A DNA stretch of 64,000 nucleotides from Peromyscus leucopus (lineage: Eukaryota > Chordata > Mammalia > Rodentia > Cricetidae). The position numbers and the translations under genes are program-made. Location: assembly GCF_004664715.2 (NCBI RefSeq), contig NC_051074.1:14369178-14433177 (forward strand), read 5' to 3'. Below the pieces are notes generated by a model, which saw nothing but the letters and a program-made list of their open reading frames with translations, was not told where the DNA came from and searched no databases. Shown in pieces: positions 1 through 11,743 of the stretch (position 1 is its first letter; each line of letters opens with the position of its first letter).

Positions 1-245
1 ATGCTTTCCTCAGCCTTGGAGGAGGGAGGAGGGGACTGGACCTGCCTTGGCTGAGTCTACCATGCTGGGCTGACTCCCCAGGGGAGACCTTGCCTTGGAA
101 GAGGTGGGAATGGGGGGTGGATTGGGAGGGAGGGTTGGGGTGTGGGAGGAGGGAGGATGGGGGAATCTGTGGCTGATATGTGAAATTAAGTTAATTATAA
201 AATAAAAACATTTAAACAAACCAAACCAAACCAAACAAACAAACA
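1..245 (+). mobile_element. L1 3' UTR tail, cut by the window edge
   Basis: G-rich sequence with repeated GGGAGGAGGG-like runs, then an AT-rich segment ending in AAATAAAA-like and CAAAC-rich sequence. This is the look of the end of a rodent L1 3' UTR. The antisense block at 30556-31240 carries the same kind of sequence, including a matching gaggaggtgggaat-type segment. No ORF2 is visible because the window starts inside the UTR. The opposite-strand open frame here is a by-product of the skewed base composition. Confidence 0.75.
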
Positions 246-644
246 AAAAAAGAAATTCAGCAAGCCACCTGTGTGCATTCTAACCTGCCACCATGTTGGA
301 CTACACTGACCCATTCATCAATGATTATTACTAACAAGTTGTTTGGACTGATACAAAAGGTGTGATCAGTGTGCCACCAAGGTCTTACCAAGGTGGTAAG
401 GAAGTCATATTTCTTAGGGTATCTCTCAGTGTCTATAGAACAACTGCCTTAAGATTGCCAGGATGTGGGTCACCAAGAAGGTAGCATCACAACACATACC
501 TGGAATGTTAACAAGAAGATCCACAGTAAACCAGGCCACAAAATACTAGTTTTGTTTGAAAATATTAGAAGATTGAACAGCTATGTCTCATGTCACTTTA
601 TTCTAAAACATTTTAAAAAGCAAATGCTCTCCTTGTTTGTTTGT
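246..644. other. No recognised feature
   Basis: Ordinary mixed sequence with short open frames only. I recognise no repeat family or gene here. Confidence 0.5.
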
Positions 645-793
645 TTGTTTGTTTTGAGGTAGGGTCTCCCTATGTATTCCTGACTGTCTTGGAGCTTCTA
701 TGTAGACCAGGTTAGCCTCAAACTCACAGAGATTCTTCTGCCTCTCCCTCCTGACTGCTGGAATCAAAGGCATATACCACCATTTCTGGAGCA
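645..793 (-). repeat. B1 SINE
   Basis: Read on the minus strand this is a diverged B1 (7SL-derived) element. On the plus strand the antisense landmarks appear in order: a TTTG-rich poly-T side, GGTAGGGTCTCCCTATGT, TAGACCAGGTTAGCCTC, CTGCCTCTCCCTCCTGA, and GGAATCAAAGGCATATACCACC. Confidence 0.88.
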
Positions 794-843
794 AATGTTC
801 TCTTATCATATAATAATAAAATAGTTTGTGATGTTTATATAAT

Positions 844-908
844 ATCTATCTCTATCTCTATCTGTCTATCTATCTATCAATCAATCATCTATCTATCTAT
901 CTATCTAA
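844..908. repeat. TATC tetranucleotide microsatellite, interrupted
   Basis: Runs of TATC with TCTATC and AATC interruptions. Similar arrays occur at about 28.08 and 58.79 kb. Confidence 0.95.
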
Positions 909-1727
909 TCTTTTAATGACACATGAACTTTGAGTAAAATCCGTGCTTGAAGCCCCATAAAAGGTGTATTGCTATGTTCTCTTATGTTCAATAGTCAGCA
1001 AGTTATATTTTGTGTCCCATGAGGACTGTTGCTGGAAAAGCTAAGCCAGAGTCACTTGTTGATTTGAACACTGACCATTGTGTGCTTATGATGCCACTAT
1101 GTAGGGTTGCACACACCTCAACCACAGGTATGTAAAAATATGGCTTATAAGGAAATAATAGGCTATTCACTTATTTTTATAGCTATTGCGGTTTACCAAA
1201 GGAAGGGATGTGCATTGCCCCTCTACAGAGGTAAACAAAAAGGCATGCTAGCATATCCACATTCATTAACATATCACTTAGGTCAGTGTAGTCATATTCA
1301 GCAGGGTGGAATATATATGTCACTCTAAACTCTTTGCTCTCTTTATGAAGTTCTGGGAGGATTCAGATATGTGTTATAAAAAAACCTGTCACCTGGAAAT
1401 TTCCTGCCAAGTCAGGTTTTAAAGTGATTGAACTTGCAAGATATCATGTAGATGAGAGGAGAGAGTTAAGCCATAGGATGTTAGAAATACTTAAAAATCA
1501 ATTTGCTGAAAAGAAAATATGAAAAAAATTTACATATAGTATATATCAATTTTAAGTACTATGAAGATTGCATGCATACCATAAGTAATTAAATATTCAG
1601 CAACTTTGATTATAATTATAAATTCTGTATAGTTATAATACTTTCATGGTTGATTTTTTTTTGTGAACCATTTGTACCCCCTGGTCAAACTATGATTACA
1701 ATTAATGAACAGTTATAAGAATGACCT
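909..1727. other. No recognised feature
   Basis: AT-rich sequence without recognisable repeats, RNA genes or long open frames. Confidence 0.5.
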
Positions 1728-1848
1728 GAATGTTAGCTGCTATTTCTAATCAGTAAAACAGCAAAGGTATATTTTAGAATGTCACTCTCTTCTAAATGAT
1801 TTGAGTGGCTCACTTTCTGGTGTAAGTTATAGTTTTAAAACATCAGTG
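1728..1848 (+). repeat. Diverged interspersed repeat of unknown family, copy 1
   Basis: About 120 bp that aligns by eye along its whole length with 4177-4298. Shared anchors are GAATGTT, AATCAG, AGCAAAG, GAGTGGCT and a terminal GAGTG/CAGTG. The copies differ at many positions, which suggests an old repeat. I cannot name the family. Confidence 0.6.
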
Positions 1849-1859
1849 TAATGGGGAAA

Positions 1860-2198
1860 CTTCAGTCACCATGGAAATATGTCTCTGGGTTTGTTTGGGA
1901 GGATATTTCCAGAAAAGTTTAGCTGAGGAGGGAAGACCCTTCTTGAATGGGGAGGTGGTAGTGGGCATCATCGCATGGGTCCTAGAATAGAAAGGAGAGA
2001 GAAAGCTGAGCCCCGGTGTTCATCTCTCTCTGCTTCTTGACTGCCTATGCAGTGTGACCAGCTGCCTCACACTCCTGCCATGACCTACCTGCTAGAATGG
2101 ATTGCGCCCTCAAGCTGTGAGCCTGAATTCATTCTTACCTCCCTAGGTTACTTTCATCAAGTATTTTTATCACGGCTGTGAGAAGGCTAATACACTGA
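1860..2198 (+). mobile_element. ERVL-MaLR LTR (MT/ORR1-like), diverged
   Basis: MaLR landmarks appear in order: a GAGGAGGGAAGACCC block, AGAAAGCTGAGC, CATCTCTCTCTGCTTC, GACCAGCTGCCTCAC, a degenerate GTGAGCCTGAATTCATTC where the polyadenylation region is expected, and a 3' end of the type TTTTATCAC...AAGGCTAATACA. No internal region follows, so it is a solo LTR or fragment. Confidence 0.8.
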
Positions 2199-2272
2199 AA
2201 GAACGTTGCTGGTCTTCTCAACTGGAATGACAGAGATGACACCATTAACTTTCATCAACACTTGTAGCAGGT

Positions 2273-2728
2273 TTTTTTGGACCACCAGCCCCCAAATCAT
2301 GAAATGGAGGCTTATTATTAGGTATGAATGCTTGGCATTTAGTTTAGCTTATTTCTAGCTAGCTTTTTAAAATTAAGTTATTCTGTTTCTCTTCATCTAC
2401 ATATTGCCTTGGGGCCTTTTACCTTTCTTTCATTCTGTATGTCCTACTTTCCTGCTTCCTCCATGTCTGTCTGTCTGGCCCCTAGTGCTTCCTTCTTTCT
2501 CCCTCATTTTCTCACCTTTAGCCTAGATTCCTCCTCCTACTTATTCTCTCTGCCCACCAGCCCCACCTATCCCTCTCCTGCCTAGCTATTGGCTATTCAG
2601 CTTTTTATTAGATAATCAGGTGCCTTATGCAGGCAAGGTACAACAAAGGCAACATATCTTTGCACAGTTAAAAAAGTGCTGCGTAAACAAATGTAACACA
2701 TCTTTGCCTAGTTAAATGTTCCCCAACA
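2273..2728 (-). mobile_element. Solo ERV2 (ERVK)-type LTR with 6-bp target duplication
   Basis: Bounded by TGTAGC on the left and CCAACA on the right of the plus strand, so the minus strand reads TGTTGGGGAAC...GCTACA. Flanking hexamers are AACACT (2267-2272) and AACAGT (2729-2734), one mismatch apart, which fits the 6-bp duplication of betaretrovirus-like elements. The minus strand holds an AATAAA in CTAATAAAAAGC and a block GCCAATAGCTAGGCAGGAG. That block closely resembles the GGCCAGTGGCTAGGCAGGAA block of the LTR family at 25358-25745, so the two are probably related. Orientation is by analogy with the provirus LTR at 14207. Confidence 0.82.
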
Positions 2729-4176
2729 AACAGTGCTGACAGTTCCCCATTCTCTTAAGTTTCACTAAATTGCAGGAAAATAGCAAGTCAAGCCTATTTC
2801 TCAGTCCTTGTTGATTTCAAGGGTGTTGATCCTTCCTTCATTGGCTGACTTCAGACTACTAATGTGATATCACTGGGTCTGAGGAGAGATGGTTACTAGT
2901 CTACCATTACTTATTCTCATCATAATAACAGACTTAAACAAGCAATAGTAAAATAGCGGTGAAATGTGATAAAACAAAGAATTAATGGATTTATGGGGTT
3001 TTTTTTGCCTTGCTTTAATTTATGTAATATAAGTTGAAATCATTTAAGTTTTAAATACTGATTTGCGTTTTTCATCTGGCTTTTGGAAACCCTGAAAAAA
3101 ATTCAAGCAACTTCCTGGGCTGCTGGCACAAGCTAGCTCATGCTTATCACTGGAGTGGGGATAATACCTTTAAGACCTTTTTTTTTTTCTTTTTAAATCA
3201 AATGCAGCCCTCACAACCTTTGATTTGATTTCACATAATTATATTTCTTTGACTTCTAAAGTCTTTTAAACTTCCAACAAATTTCCTTGACTTTTAAAGT
3301 CTTTTAAATTTCCAGTAGTATTTTTGACACTATAAATGAAGTTACAAATTTCATTAGTCAGCATGCATATTATCCTAATATTTTATCTCAACAAGCTCCC
3401 AGCACAATGCTACCATAAACACACATAGCACTCACTCAGCAAACACTTACTGAATACGAGTAAAAATGCAGTGATCTCTAATTTGAGTTATATCTTAAAC
3501 ATATTCATCTTGTACTTGGTTATTTTAGCAGGAGTTGAATGTCTGCAAGCTGAAAGTAATGTTGGTTGAATGGAAGAGGATGCGCAAACAGCAGAGTGGA
3601 GTATGCTTAAGAGGCTCATTCCTACTGAGCACTGATCACAAGATGAACAATACTCAAGTAGACTTATGATTTAGTTGCCCAATAATCTCGGGTCATGCAT
3701 CCATCTATAATCATAATCAATGTTCTTGGTTACAGGAGGAATCAAAGATACAGCAATGTAAAACCCAAGCCTAGTCCCTTATAGAGCTTCCATCTACGAA
3801 AGAGAGCAATCAAACCAAGAGACTCAGGGCACTTGTAAAGGATGGGAACTAACAACATTGCTGAAAGACAAGTTAGGAGGCCACAGTGTCTAGAATGAGT
3901 CAACAAGGTGAAGGTGTTAGGTGATAGGTCAGAGAGTTAGTAATGGGGAAGGTAGAAAAAGCAGACCTGAATGTTAATCTGAGAGTCACCTTCCTCTCTA
4001 TCTAGTTTGGGTCCTAAACTGAGCCTAGGCTTCCCCAGGCTGCTCTTGACTCCAAGTCCTTGTCTTCTTGTTTCCTACACTGCCTTGTGTGCTGGATTTA
4101 ACTTCAGTCTCAGACTTGGACTTCTGCCATTACATTAAGGGAGCCCCACTCTCTAGGTTCTGATAACCTTGGTCAT
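2729..4176. other. No gene; one small tandem duplication
   Basis: AT-rich sequence with no recognised gene. It holds the 38-bp tandem repeat at 3248-3313. The rest I cannot assign. Confidence 0.5.
3248..3313. repeat. Two-copy tandem repeat, 38-bp spacing
   Basis: The 28-bp unit at 3248-3275 recurs at 3286-3313 with few changes. Each unit contains GACTT-n-AAAGTC, a short inverted repeat. Confidence 0.8.
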
Positions 4177-4298
4177 GAATGTTGGGTGGTAGTTTCAATC
4201 AGGAAAATAGCAAAGACATAATTTGGAATTTCACTTGTTTCTCAGCAATAAGAGTGGCTTATTTACTGAGACAAATAATGATTTTCAAATACCGAGTG
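4177..4298 (+). repeat. Diverged interspersed repeat of unknown family, copy 2
   Basis: Partner of 1728-1848 in the same orientation. See that entry for the shared anchors. Confidence 0.6.
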
Positions 4299-5504
4299 AG
4301 ATGGTTATGAGAAAAGGATCCTTTCAGTATTATTGACCCTGCCAGCAGAGAGAATATCTTGCTTTGTGACTCAATACAAGGTGCAGAAATAGCCATTTCT
4401 GTTGTCACATTCCATACAGCATTTTAGAAAGTTGGAAGCCATTGAAATGAAAATGAAATTGGTACACAGGGCAAGACACATTTCACATGTGCCTGGTGCA
4501 CAATGTAAATGCTTAAGAACAGGATCGGCTAGACCCTCAATTTGGGGCTTCAGGGTGGTGGTAGGTTTAGGTTCCTTCATATGATCAAAGGTTGGCAGCT
4601 CCAGACCTAAGTCTTTTATGTTCAAATCTAAGAGGAAAAGAAAATTTCTTTTTCTCTACTACCGTCTGTCTATCTGAGGTTTCTCTAAAAATGCTCTTGT
4701 CCTATTTATTGTACTAGTTTTGATTACCCATCTCTGAGCCAATCATTGTTCCAGGAAAATACAAAGCCTGGATTTGAATTGAAGCATGCATGCACCTGTG
4801 TCTTGTTCTCTTTTCTTTTTCCCTTCCTCACTTCTTCCTGGTCTGAACTCTCATTGTCTAAGATTGCTGCATTACACCCACTGATCTCTCTCTAGTCGAT
4901 CTCTGCTGTCACTTTCACAGCAGAAATGAGGGAGCTTTGAGGCTTGAACTTCCCCATGGCTCATGATGACTGAAGTCAGTGCTTCCAAGAAGAGACCAAG
5001 ATAATTTTAAAGCCTGCTGCTCCCCATCCCAGCTGCCTCCCACAAAGTATCTGATCTCCAGATGGAGCGCTAAAGACGGGGACACATAGCATAGTTCTCT
5101 TTGACAACTGTGTTCCAGGAGTTTGGAACTTCATATGAGTCGGGACAACAGTGCTGCCTCTTCTGGGGCAGAACCACCACCAAAATGTCCTGGGAAGGAC
5201 ACTGCAGCCCAGAATTTCTGGTCTGCTGTACTCTTCCACAGATGAGAGCACCATAGAAGGACACGCCGATTCCTCCACTGCCTGCACGTTCGACTGAGTG
5301 TCCTCCTGGGGCAGGATGGGCAAGGCTGACATACTGTTCCCCTAGAAAGAAAATCATTTGCCTGGAGCTAAGAGAGAAGAGACTGTGTTTGTGGCTGGAG
5401 CATCTGTGCCAAGTATCTTTACCTTGCTGCGGGGAGTGGTCTTGGTTTATAGTCTACAATTTTCACTTTGACAGTTTTCATGGATATTTTTTTTCTTAAA
5501 CAGG
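4299..5504. other. No recognised gene; overlapping minus-strand open frames
   Basis: Two minus-strand frames are open here, 4976-5332 (118 codons) and 5070-5357 (95 codons). I recognise no domain in either. They overlap in different frames, and lengths like these occur by chance elsewhere in the window. On the minus strand TTTCTTTCTAG is followed by GGGAACAG just before the 118-codon frame, which looks like a splice acceptor. Without homology I do not call an exon. Confidence 0.4.
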
Positions 5505-5910
5505 TATTTCTTGGCCACATCTTCTGGTGGTAGCTCATATGAAAAGGCCACGGAAGAAGGAAGCTTTTAGTTTTTGCCTGTTTGCCTTCACTCTCCCTAA
5601 CAAGTTCATCTACTCTGCTGCTGAGGCATTATTCCCTTTCTGGTATTGGAACTTCTTCAGGATTCCAACATAGACTGAAGATCAGCAGCCTCCTGGGAAT
5701 CCTTTGGGACTCCAGCACCAGACTAGGACTGCTGAGACCTCCAGTCTAGTTGACTGAGAAACGATTGGATTCTTGGTCTTTCTACTGGGAGACAGCCGTT
5801 ATTGGACTACTGAGATCACAGTTTATAAGCTACTCTAATAAGCCCCATACAATAAGTATGCATATTTGTTATCAGTTCTGTTCCTTTAGAGAAACTTAAT
5901 ATACCCAATG
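5505..5910 (+). mobile_element. MaLR-like LTR fragment
   Basis: Shares a series of blocks with 51953-52378: GGAAGAAGGAAGC, TTTTGCCTG, GCCTTCACTC, a CAACATAGACTGAAGATCAG block, ATTGGATTCTTGG, GACAGCCGTTATTGGACTA, and a 3' end of the TTCTGTTCCTTTAGAGAA type. The 5' part is missing or too diverged to see. Confidence 0.75.
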
Positions 5911-5927
5911 ACCATTTCTACAGATAT

Positions 5928-6040
5928 TTATTTATTTATCTATTTAATTATTTATTTATTTTTGAGACATCCCAGAGCACTACCTGCCTCTGCCTCCACA
6001 CCTGGCTGGGATTAAAGGCCTGAGCTACCACCCCTACTCC
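5928..6040 (-). repeat. B1 SINE fragment with TTTA-rich side
   Basis: A TTTA repeat followed by TTTTTGAGACAT, CTACCTGCCTCTGCCTCC and GGCTGGGATTAAAGGCCTGAGC. These are antisense B1 landmarks with the middle deleted. Confidence 0.7.
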
Positions 6041-7158
6041 CCCACACCCTCCCCCACCCCCACTCTCTCAGACTTTAAATGGTTGTTTTTCAAGAGCGAT
6101 TTTCCACTTTCACCAGGAGTCAATCAACAAAGCACTTCACTTTGCTATGCCAGAGGTCAGTTGCCCTATACTAGATTTCAAGTGAAACCAATTATTGTTT
6201 AATTTATGCCAAAAGTTTACTGTGCCCTTTGTACTCCACAGGGCCTGACTCTCCACAGCTGAGACCTTCCTCTATGTCCCAGCCCAGATGCTGGGTCTCA
6301 GGCATGTTGGCCTGACCTGAGACTTCTGACCTTGATAGAAGTTCTGTTTTGCAATGAAGCATTTCCGGTGACCTGAGCTCCTCGGCAAAAACTGTGATGG
6401 AGTGCCATCAACAGGAAGAGAGGGATGAGAGCCAACTATCTGTAACATTTTATTCAACATTAACCCCACCCATGTCAGCTGAAATCACCATTGATGGCTC
6501 CTTCCAAATGTGCACTGACTCCTTGTAAATAGGGTCCAGGTTTCCATGATCTCTCTTGAAGCAGCCATGCAGAATTTTCTGTTTCCTTGATTAAAGGTGT
6601 TATTTTTAAGCACTCATTATTCAGGGACACATGCCTAGGATCACAGCTCTTCCTGGAAAACAAATATATTGTCTTAGGGCTTTAATAGTCTCAGGTGTAG
6701 AACAGGTATAGCCCGTAGATCAGGACTATCTCAGTGAGAGCTCTCAGAATGCCCGGGGCATAGTGAATCCTGAACTGTCATTCACTTTTGCAATTTGGAG
6801 ATAATGGCTGTTCATGTATTCAGCTGATAGAAACTGAAGCACTGCAAGTCCCTGGGTACTGTTTAAGGACTAGGGGCATTGGGGCAACCGTCACAGTGCT
6901 GCGAGAAGTTTATGTTCCAGTGGAGGAAGCTAAAAAGTAAGCAGTAATTATAATGCCATGAGATACCGCGCCAGGAGTGGGAAGACACAGACTGCCTGTT
7001 TCAGCCACCACCCCCTCGCACTGCTTTCCAGAAGTGATGCTGAGATTCTGTAAAAGGGTATGGGAAAGTGGTAGGGTGTAGATCCCTGTTTTCTCAGCTC
7101 TTTAAAACTGAGAAGTGAGTTGGGAACTGAAAATGTACAAGAACATGTCCAGGTAACA

Positions 7159-7160
<2 letters not shown>
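6041..7160. other. No recognised feature
   Basis: Mixed sequence with only short open frames, for example minus-strand 6272-6469 and 6475-6663. None has recognisable protein features. Confidence 0.5.

Positions 7161-7222
<62 letters not shown>
7161..7222. repeat. (TC)n microsatellite
   Basis: An uninterrupted TC dinucleotide run of about 62 bp. Confidence 0.98.
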
Positions 7223-7225
<3 letters not shown>

Positions 7226-7544
7226 GTGGAAGAAAGGGTTCTCTACCCTCACCAGAGGAAAGCTGAGCTGTGGTATATGGCTGTGACCCACCCAGGCGAA
7301 ACGTGAGCCCAGGAAGACTTTTTCTTAGGCAAAGTCTGGATGGTGTGGCATAGGAAATTGACTATTTATCTGTTTTGCTCAGCCTTCAGAGGCTCTTTAG
7401 AATCTGCAGCATGGAGCTCTTCAGCACAATGCACAGAGCCTGCCCCGCCCTCCACTACATTGCTCCTTACTAACAAACTGCTACTCTTAACATGCACACA
7501 TTTTCTGTTCTATCAAGACACACATCATACACAGAGTGTTCTGC

Positions 7545-7553
<9 letters not shown>

Positions 7554-7594
<41 letters not shown>

Positions 7595-7611
7595 ACACAC
7601 ACACACACACA
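7554..7611. repeat. (CA)n microsatellite
   Basis: A CA run with a single CACCAC interruption. The long plus-strand frame spanning it, from 7340, is an artefact of the repeat. Confidence 0.97.
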
Positions 7612-7676
7612 GAGGTATATACACATGTGGGTGAGAGAGAGAAAAAGAAGAAGGGAGAGGAGAGGAGAGGAGTGGG

Positions 7677-7677
<1 letters not shown>

Positions 7678-7748
<71 letters not shown>
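7678..7748. repeat. (GA)n microsatellite
   Basis: A GA run preceded by a purine-rich stretch. Together with the TC and CA runs it makes three dinucleotide arrays within 600 bp. Confidence 0.98.
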
Positions 7749-7753
<5 letters not shown>

Positions 7754-9694
7754 TTCTGCCCCACCCCATCCCAGTGTCTCAGTGTTCTGCTTTCATGGTA
7801 TTTTATCTTTGCTTATAGTTCTCCCTTGGAATGTTCTGATCCATCCCTCTCCCTTCCTCTAGGCATCAGTTCCTCTATGATGTCTTCTCAGTCATTTCTG
7901 ACTCATTAAATGCTCTCACTCTAAGGACTCTGCGGTCAGTCTAATCGTGCGCTGACCACAGTAGACCATATTACAGTGCCTGTGTGCTTCTCCTGCAAGC
8001 TCCCCAGGCTATGTCCTGTCTGTATTTGTATCAACCTGAGCTGAGCACAGTGCCTGGAAAGAATTATCATCCTGAAAGTATTTTGTTGTATAAATGAATC
8101 AAGTGATCCTTAATTGTCTCCTAAATGAGAAACACTAGACAGTATATATTTGCTTTCCAACTCGAATCTGGAAGCAGTATGTACCTTCTTTTAACTTTTG
8201 GACATAAGAACGTAGCAATCCATAGCCAGCCAGGCTGAATGCACCTGAAAGCCTCGGGAAATCTTGTCACTGTGCATTTTATTATGTGTCTACAATTCAA
8301 GCTGAATAGAGAGAAATGAATCCTAGCCAGTACTGAGCATCATGCCAGGAATAGAACAGTGGACCATTGCATTCAGTGAAACAAAAGGTTACCATGGTAT
8401 GGCCAGGCAGTGCTCTTGAACTGTGGATAGGCCATGAAGTCAGCAGCACACAAGGTTACCATGGTGTGACTATGCAGGGCTTTTGAACTGTGGTGGAACC
8501 ATACGTCTCTTTCCACTACCCCGGACTCCGCTGCCACCCTTAGCATTCTGAATGCATATGGGGATGTAGCATGCCCCTTTGGTCTCCCCCTGTGGAAGGG
8601 TTGCTTGCTCTTGGATTCTTTTAGCAGAACAGTGAGTGTGTCCCTCCTGGCTGCTCAAATGCCATCCGACATGCAGTGTCTCAGCCAGGTGACTGAATGA
8701 GAGCCTGTCCCCCATGCAGCCTTTCTACTCAAGACCCCCTTTCCTTTCTCTGAACTTAAGCTAGGTCGATCACACTGAGCACTTCACCAACCAGAAGGGT
8801 TAATGAAATAAAACTCTGTTTTCTTGTACACATGTTGATCTGAGATTCCCCACTCACGGGCGGATGGGTGATCTGCAGGACTGCAAGGCAAGAGAGAGAA
8901 CACAATGCACTCTCAAGTGTCAGTGAGGACGTTTGCTTCTTCCTTTGCAGTACAGAATGAATTTTTTTTTCTTTCTTACAAATGAGACTCTTGGATAATG
9001 TTTGATTTTGAAAACCTACATAAGCAAAGCCTATATCGTGCTTCCAAAACCTAAGGGGAATGAAGAAGATCTCATAGGTTCTGTGATGTAAAGGTCATTT
9101 CTTGAATTTGGAAGTTTCCCAGCTAAGCACATCCAGGGTGTCATTGGCACTGCAAGCCAGAGCCAGCAGCCTCCACACTGTGATTTAATGCGGGGAGTGA
9201 CGGGGAGTATTTTTGTCAGAGGAACGGTTTCTCTGCTTAGCCTCAATATTTCATAAAAAGCTCATTGCAGCAAATTTTTCATTTGGCAGCATCTGCTGTT
9301 CCATCATCTTGATGTCCTCACATCAAGAGGCACTGTCACTTCAAGGTCAAATGAAGGTCAATCGACAATGAATAGTTAATTGTCAGCTACCATTAGTCCT
9401 ACATTAAAAAACATGCTTTTTTTTTTCTTCTTCTTCTTCTATAAGGATGCAGGCAAATGACACAATCAGCAGTGTTTTCAAGGAGAAGAAAAATGTGCAG
9501 GCCTCCCGAAATCAAAGGGGATAGAAAAAGTCCAATTTTAGGATCTGAGTGGGATGATAGGAAAATGTTATCACTGAGACTGACTCTGCCATCTTGGACA
9601 ATGTCTTTATGTGGTGCGTCTTGTTTCCAAGAAGAATGAGCTACGCAACTGTCTATGGGACTTTTTCCTTTTCCTAATGTTAAGGATAGCTGCC
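7749..9694. other. No gene; contains one 67-bp duplication
   Basis: Moderately complex sequence in which I recognise no gene or transposon. The duplication at 8385-8505 is listed separately. A short CTTCTT run lies at about 9428-9440. Confidence 0.5.
8385..8505. repeat. Local direct duplication, 67-bp spacing
   Basis: AAGGTTACCATGGT at 8385 recurs at 8452. Both copies continue with a GCAG-type block and CTTTTGAACTGTGG or CTCTTGAACTGTGG, then a GGCCAT or AACCAT end. The copies differ at a minority of positions. Confidence 0.8.
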
Positions 9695-10095
9695 TCAGTG
9701 GGGGTTTCTACAGCTGTGATAAACACCATGACCAAGAGCAACATGAGGACAGGGGTTGTTTTAACTTAACATTCTCAGATGATGCTTCGTCACCGAGGAA
9801 AGTCAGGGCAGGGACTCACGGCAAGCGCTAAAGCAGAGACCATAGAGGATCACCGCTTGCTGGCTTCTTCATGCCTTGGTCAACCTGACTTTTTATACAA
9901 CCCAGGACTACCCGCCAAGGGGTGGTACTGCCTATCATGGTGTTACATGCCACATCAATCATTCATCAAGAAAATGCTCCACAGGCTTGCCTAAATGTCA
10001 ATTTGGTGGGGCCATGATCTCAATTGAGGTTCTTCTCAAATGACCCTAGCTTAATTCAAGTTGACAAAAACAAAAACAAAAACAAAACCAGGACA
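9695..10095 (-). mobile_element. ERVL-MaLR LTR
   Basis: On the plus strand it opens with GGGGTTTCTACAGCTGTGAT and CACCATGACCAAGAGCAAC, the antisense of the MaLR 3' end. It closes with TCAAGTTGACAAAAAC, the antisense of the usual GTCAACTTGA start. GGGGTGGTACTGCC and AAGAAAATGC blocks lie between. An AAAAAC repeat follows at 10069-10090. It is related to the plus-strand LTRs at 47906 and 49560. Confidence 0.78.
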
Positions 10096-11488
10096 ATCAC
10101 TGTTTCTAGAAAGTTATTAAAGAATATCCAAAATATTGCAAAATACTAAAAAGGATGGGGTGGGGGAGAATGTAGGATTTGTTGTTTGTTTGCTTGTTTT
10201 TTTGCATGAGTGTTTAAATAACAGAACAACAGTTTCTTCTATGAATGTTTTGAATGAGATGGAAATCATGGATATAAAGTTAGAAAAAAGCCCACTGTGT
10301 CCAGGGACTAAGTTAAGATGAACTAGGCCCTAATTCCAGTGGCACTACAGCAATCAAAGATTTTTTTCTTTTTTGTTTTAGTTTTTTCCCTAGGATTCTT
10401 TCAAGATGACCTGTACCCTAACAGACAAAGGGCAGGATGTGATGTTGACTAAGCCTGGCCCAGTGGCCAACCTTGAAATAGTGTAGAAACACCTACTTCT
10501 AAGCACTCTTGGAAAGTAAATACTCTAAGGATGTGAGTGTTTGATTCTGGAATTCTGCCTCTAACCCTGAACACAGAAAAAAGTCATGGGATCATTGAAT
10601 CAGGGTTTCTATGACAGAACATTAGAAAAGTATAAGAGAACAGCTGCAGATTCTGTTACCAGAAGGACAGGAAAATTCATTATGAGTGGAGACAACATGT
10701 TTCATGGGATGGTGGCTTTGCTTGAATTGTTTTGGGCAGGTTAACTGTCAGCAATTAGTAACAATGATTAATGGTAAGATAAACTCCAAGGAACAACATG
10801 CTGTACACATGCTGGTGATGGTGCACTGGAATTTGCAATTTGTTCTCACACCCACAGCCTATGTAGTTTTGTGGAGGTCCTTCTTATGTGTAATGGCTGT
10901 TTTGAGTACCCCAATGAAAGGCTTCCTCAGAAACATCCTTTGTTGGTCATCTTACATAGAATTCAGCTTCATTCTAAGAAATAGACTCTCCTCTGGCCTT
11001 ACAGTTTATAGGAGTCACAGAAGTCTATGGCAATGGTCCTTCTTCTGTGAATGGGTCAATCAGTTGACACATTTGATGTGAAGTTGAGAGTCACCATGGA
11101 AATGATAGGCCACATATACCTGTGTCCACAGACCATACTTTCTTTGACCTTGGGTTTTGAGAATGGTAAAGGCTGGAAAAGTTAAAATGGATTCTAGATG
11201 TCCCCTGTGAGATTTGTTTAACTATTTTGTTAATATTTTATATGGGAAAACTTTAATAGGGTTGGATCTTGGAGAAATAGGGGAAATTTTTCAATTGGTA
11301 AAACCCAATATCCATTGTACTACCTTTCTTAGCAGGCCACCTTGTGGTTTAGGTTGAGTGATTTAGACCACTCATGATCTCTCATACTGTCAGTGGAAAA
11401 TGAGTTAGTTGGGTTGGGTGGGCTATGAGGGACTGGGGAAGGGAAGAAGTGAGGAGACATGCACTTGAGTCTTTTAGAAGAAAAGTTC
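10096..11488. other. No recognised gene
   Basis: Contains an open plus-strand frame of 131 codons (10686-11081) with no domain or homology that I recognise. No repeat family is obvious. The frame has no good start context or supporting neighbours. Confidence 0.45.
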
Positions 11489-11546
11489 GCTGAGCGGTGG
11501 TGGCATACACATTTGATTCCAGCACTTGGGGCAGAGGCAGGCTTTC
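11489..11546 (+). repeat. B1 SINE 5' fragment
   Basis: CTGAGCGGTGGTGGCATACA, GATTCCAGCACTTGGG and CAGAGGCAGG are the left-end B1 landmarks. The right half is absent. Confidence 0.75.
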
Positions 11547-11743
11547 TGAAAAGGTTCAGAAAAGCTTTTCTTTTGTTGTTGAGAAGCTTCAGTACTTTAA
11601 AGGTTAGCAAGCTGGGACTCATGAAAAAAATTGCTTCTCTGCTTGTTTTAAGTAAAGTTTTATTAGAACACAGTAAGGGTGATGCTTTGGTACTAAGAGA
11701 GTCGAGGTGAATAGTTACAAAAGCTACTCTAAGACCCACAAAT

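Noticed and set aside
7340..7909. 189-codon plus-strand open frame, the longest in the window
   Set aside because: Much of it translates CA and GA microsatellites (His/Thr and Arg/Glu runs). There is no domain outside the repeats.
10686..11081. 131-codon plus-strand open frame
   Set aside because: No recognised family, no flanking gene structure, and a length compatible with chance in 64 kb.
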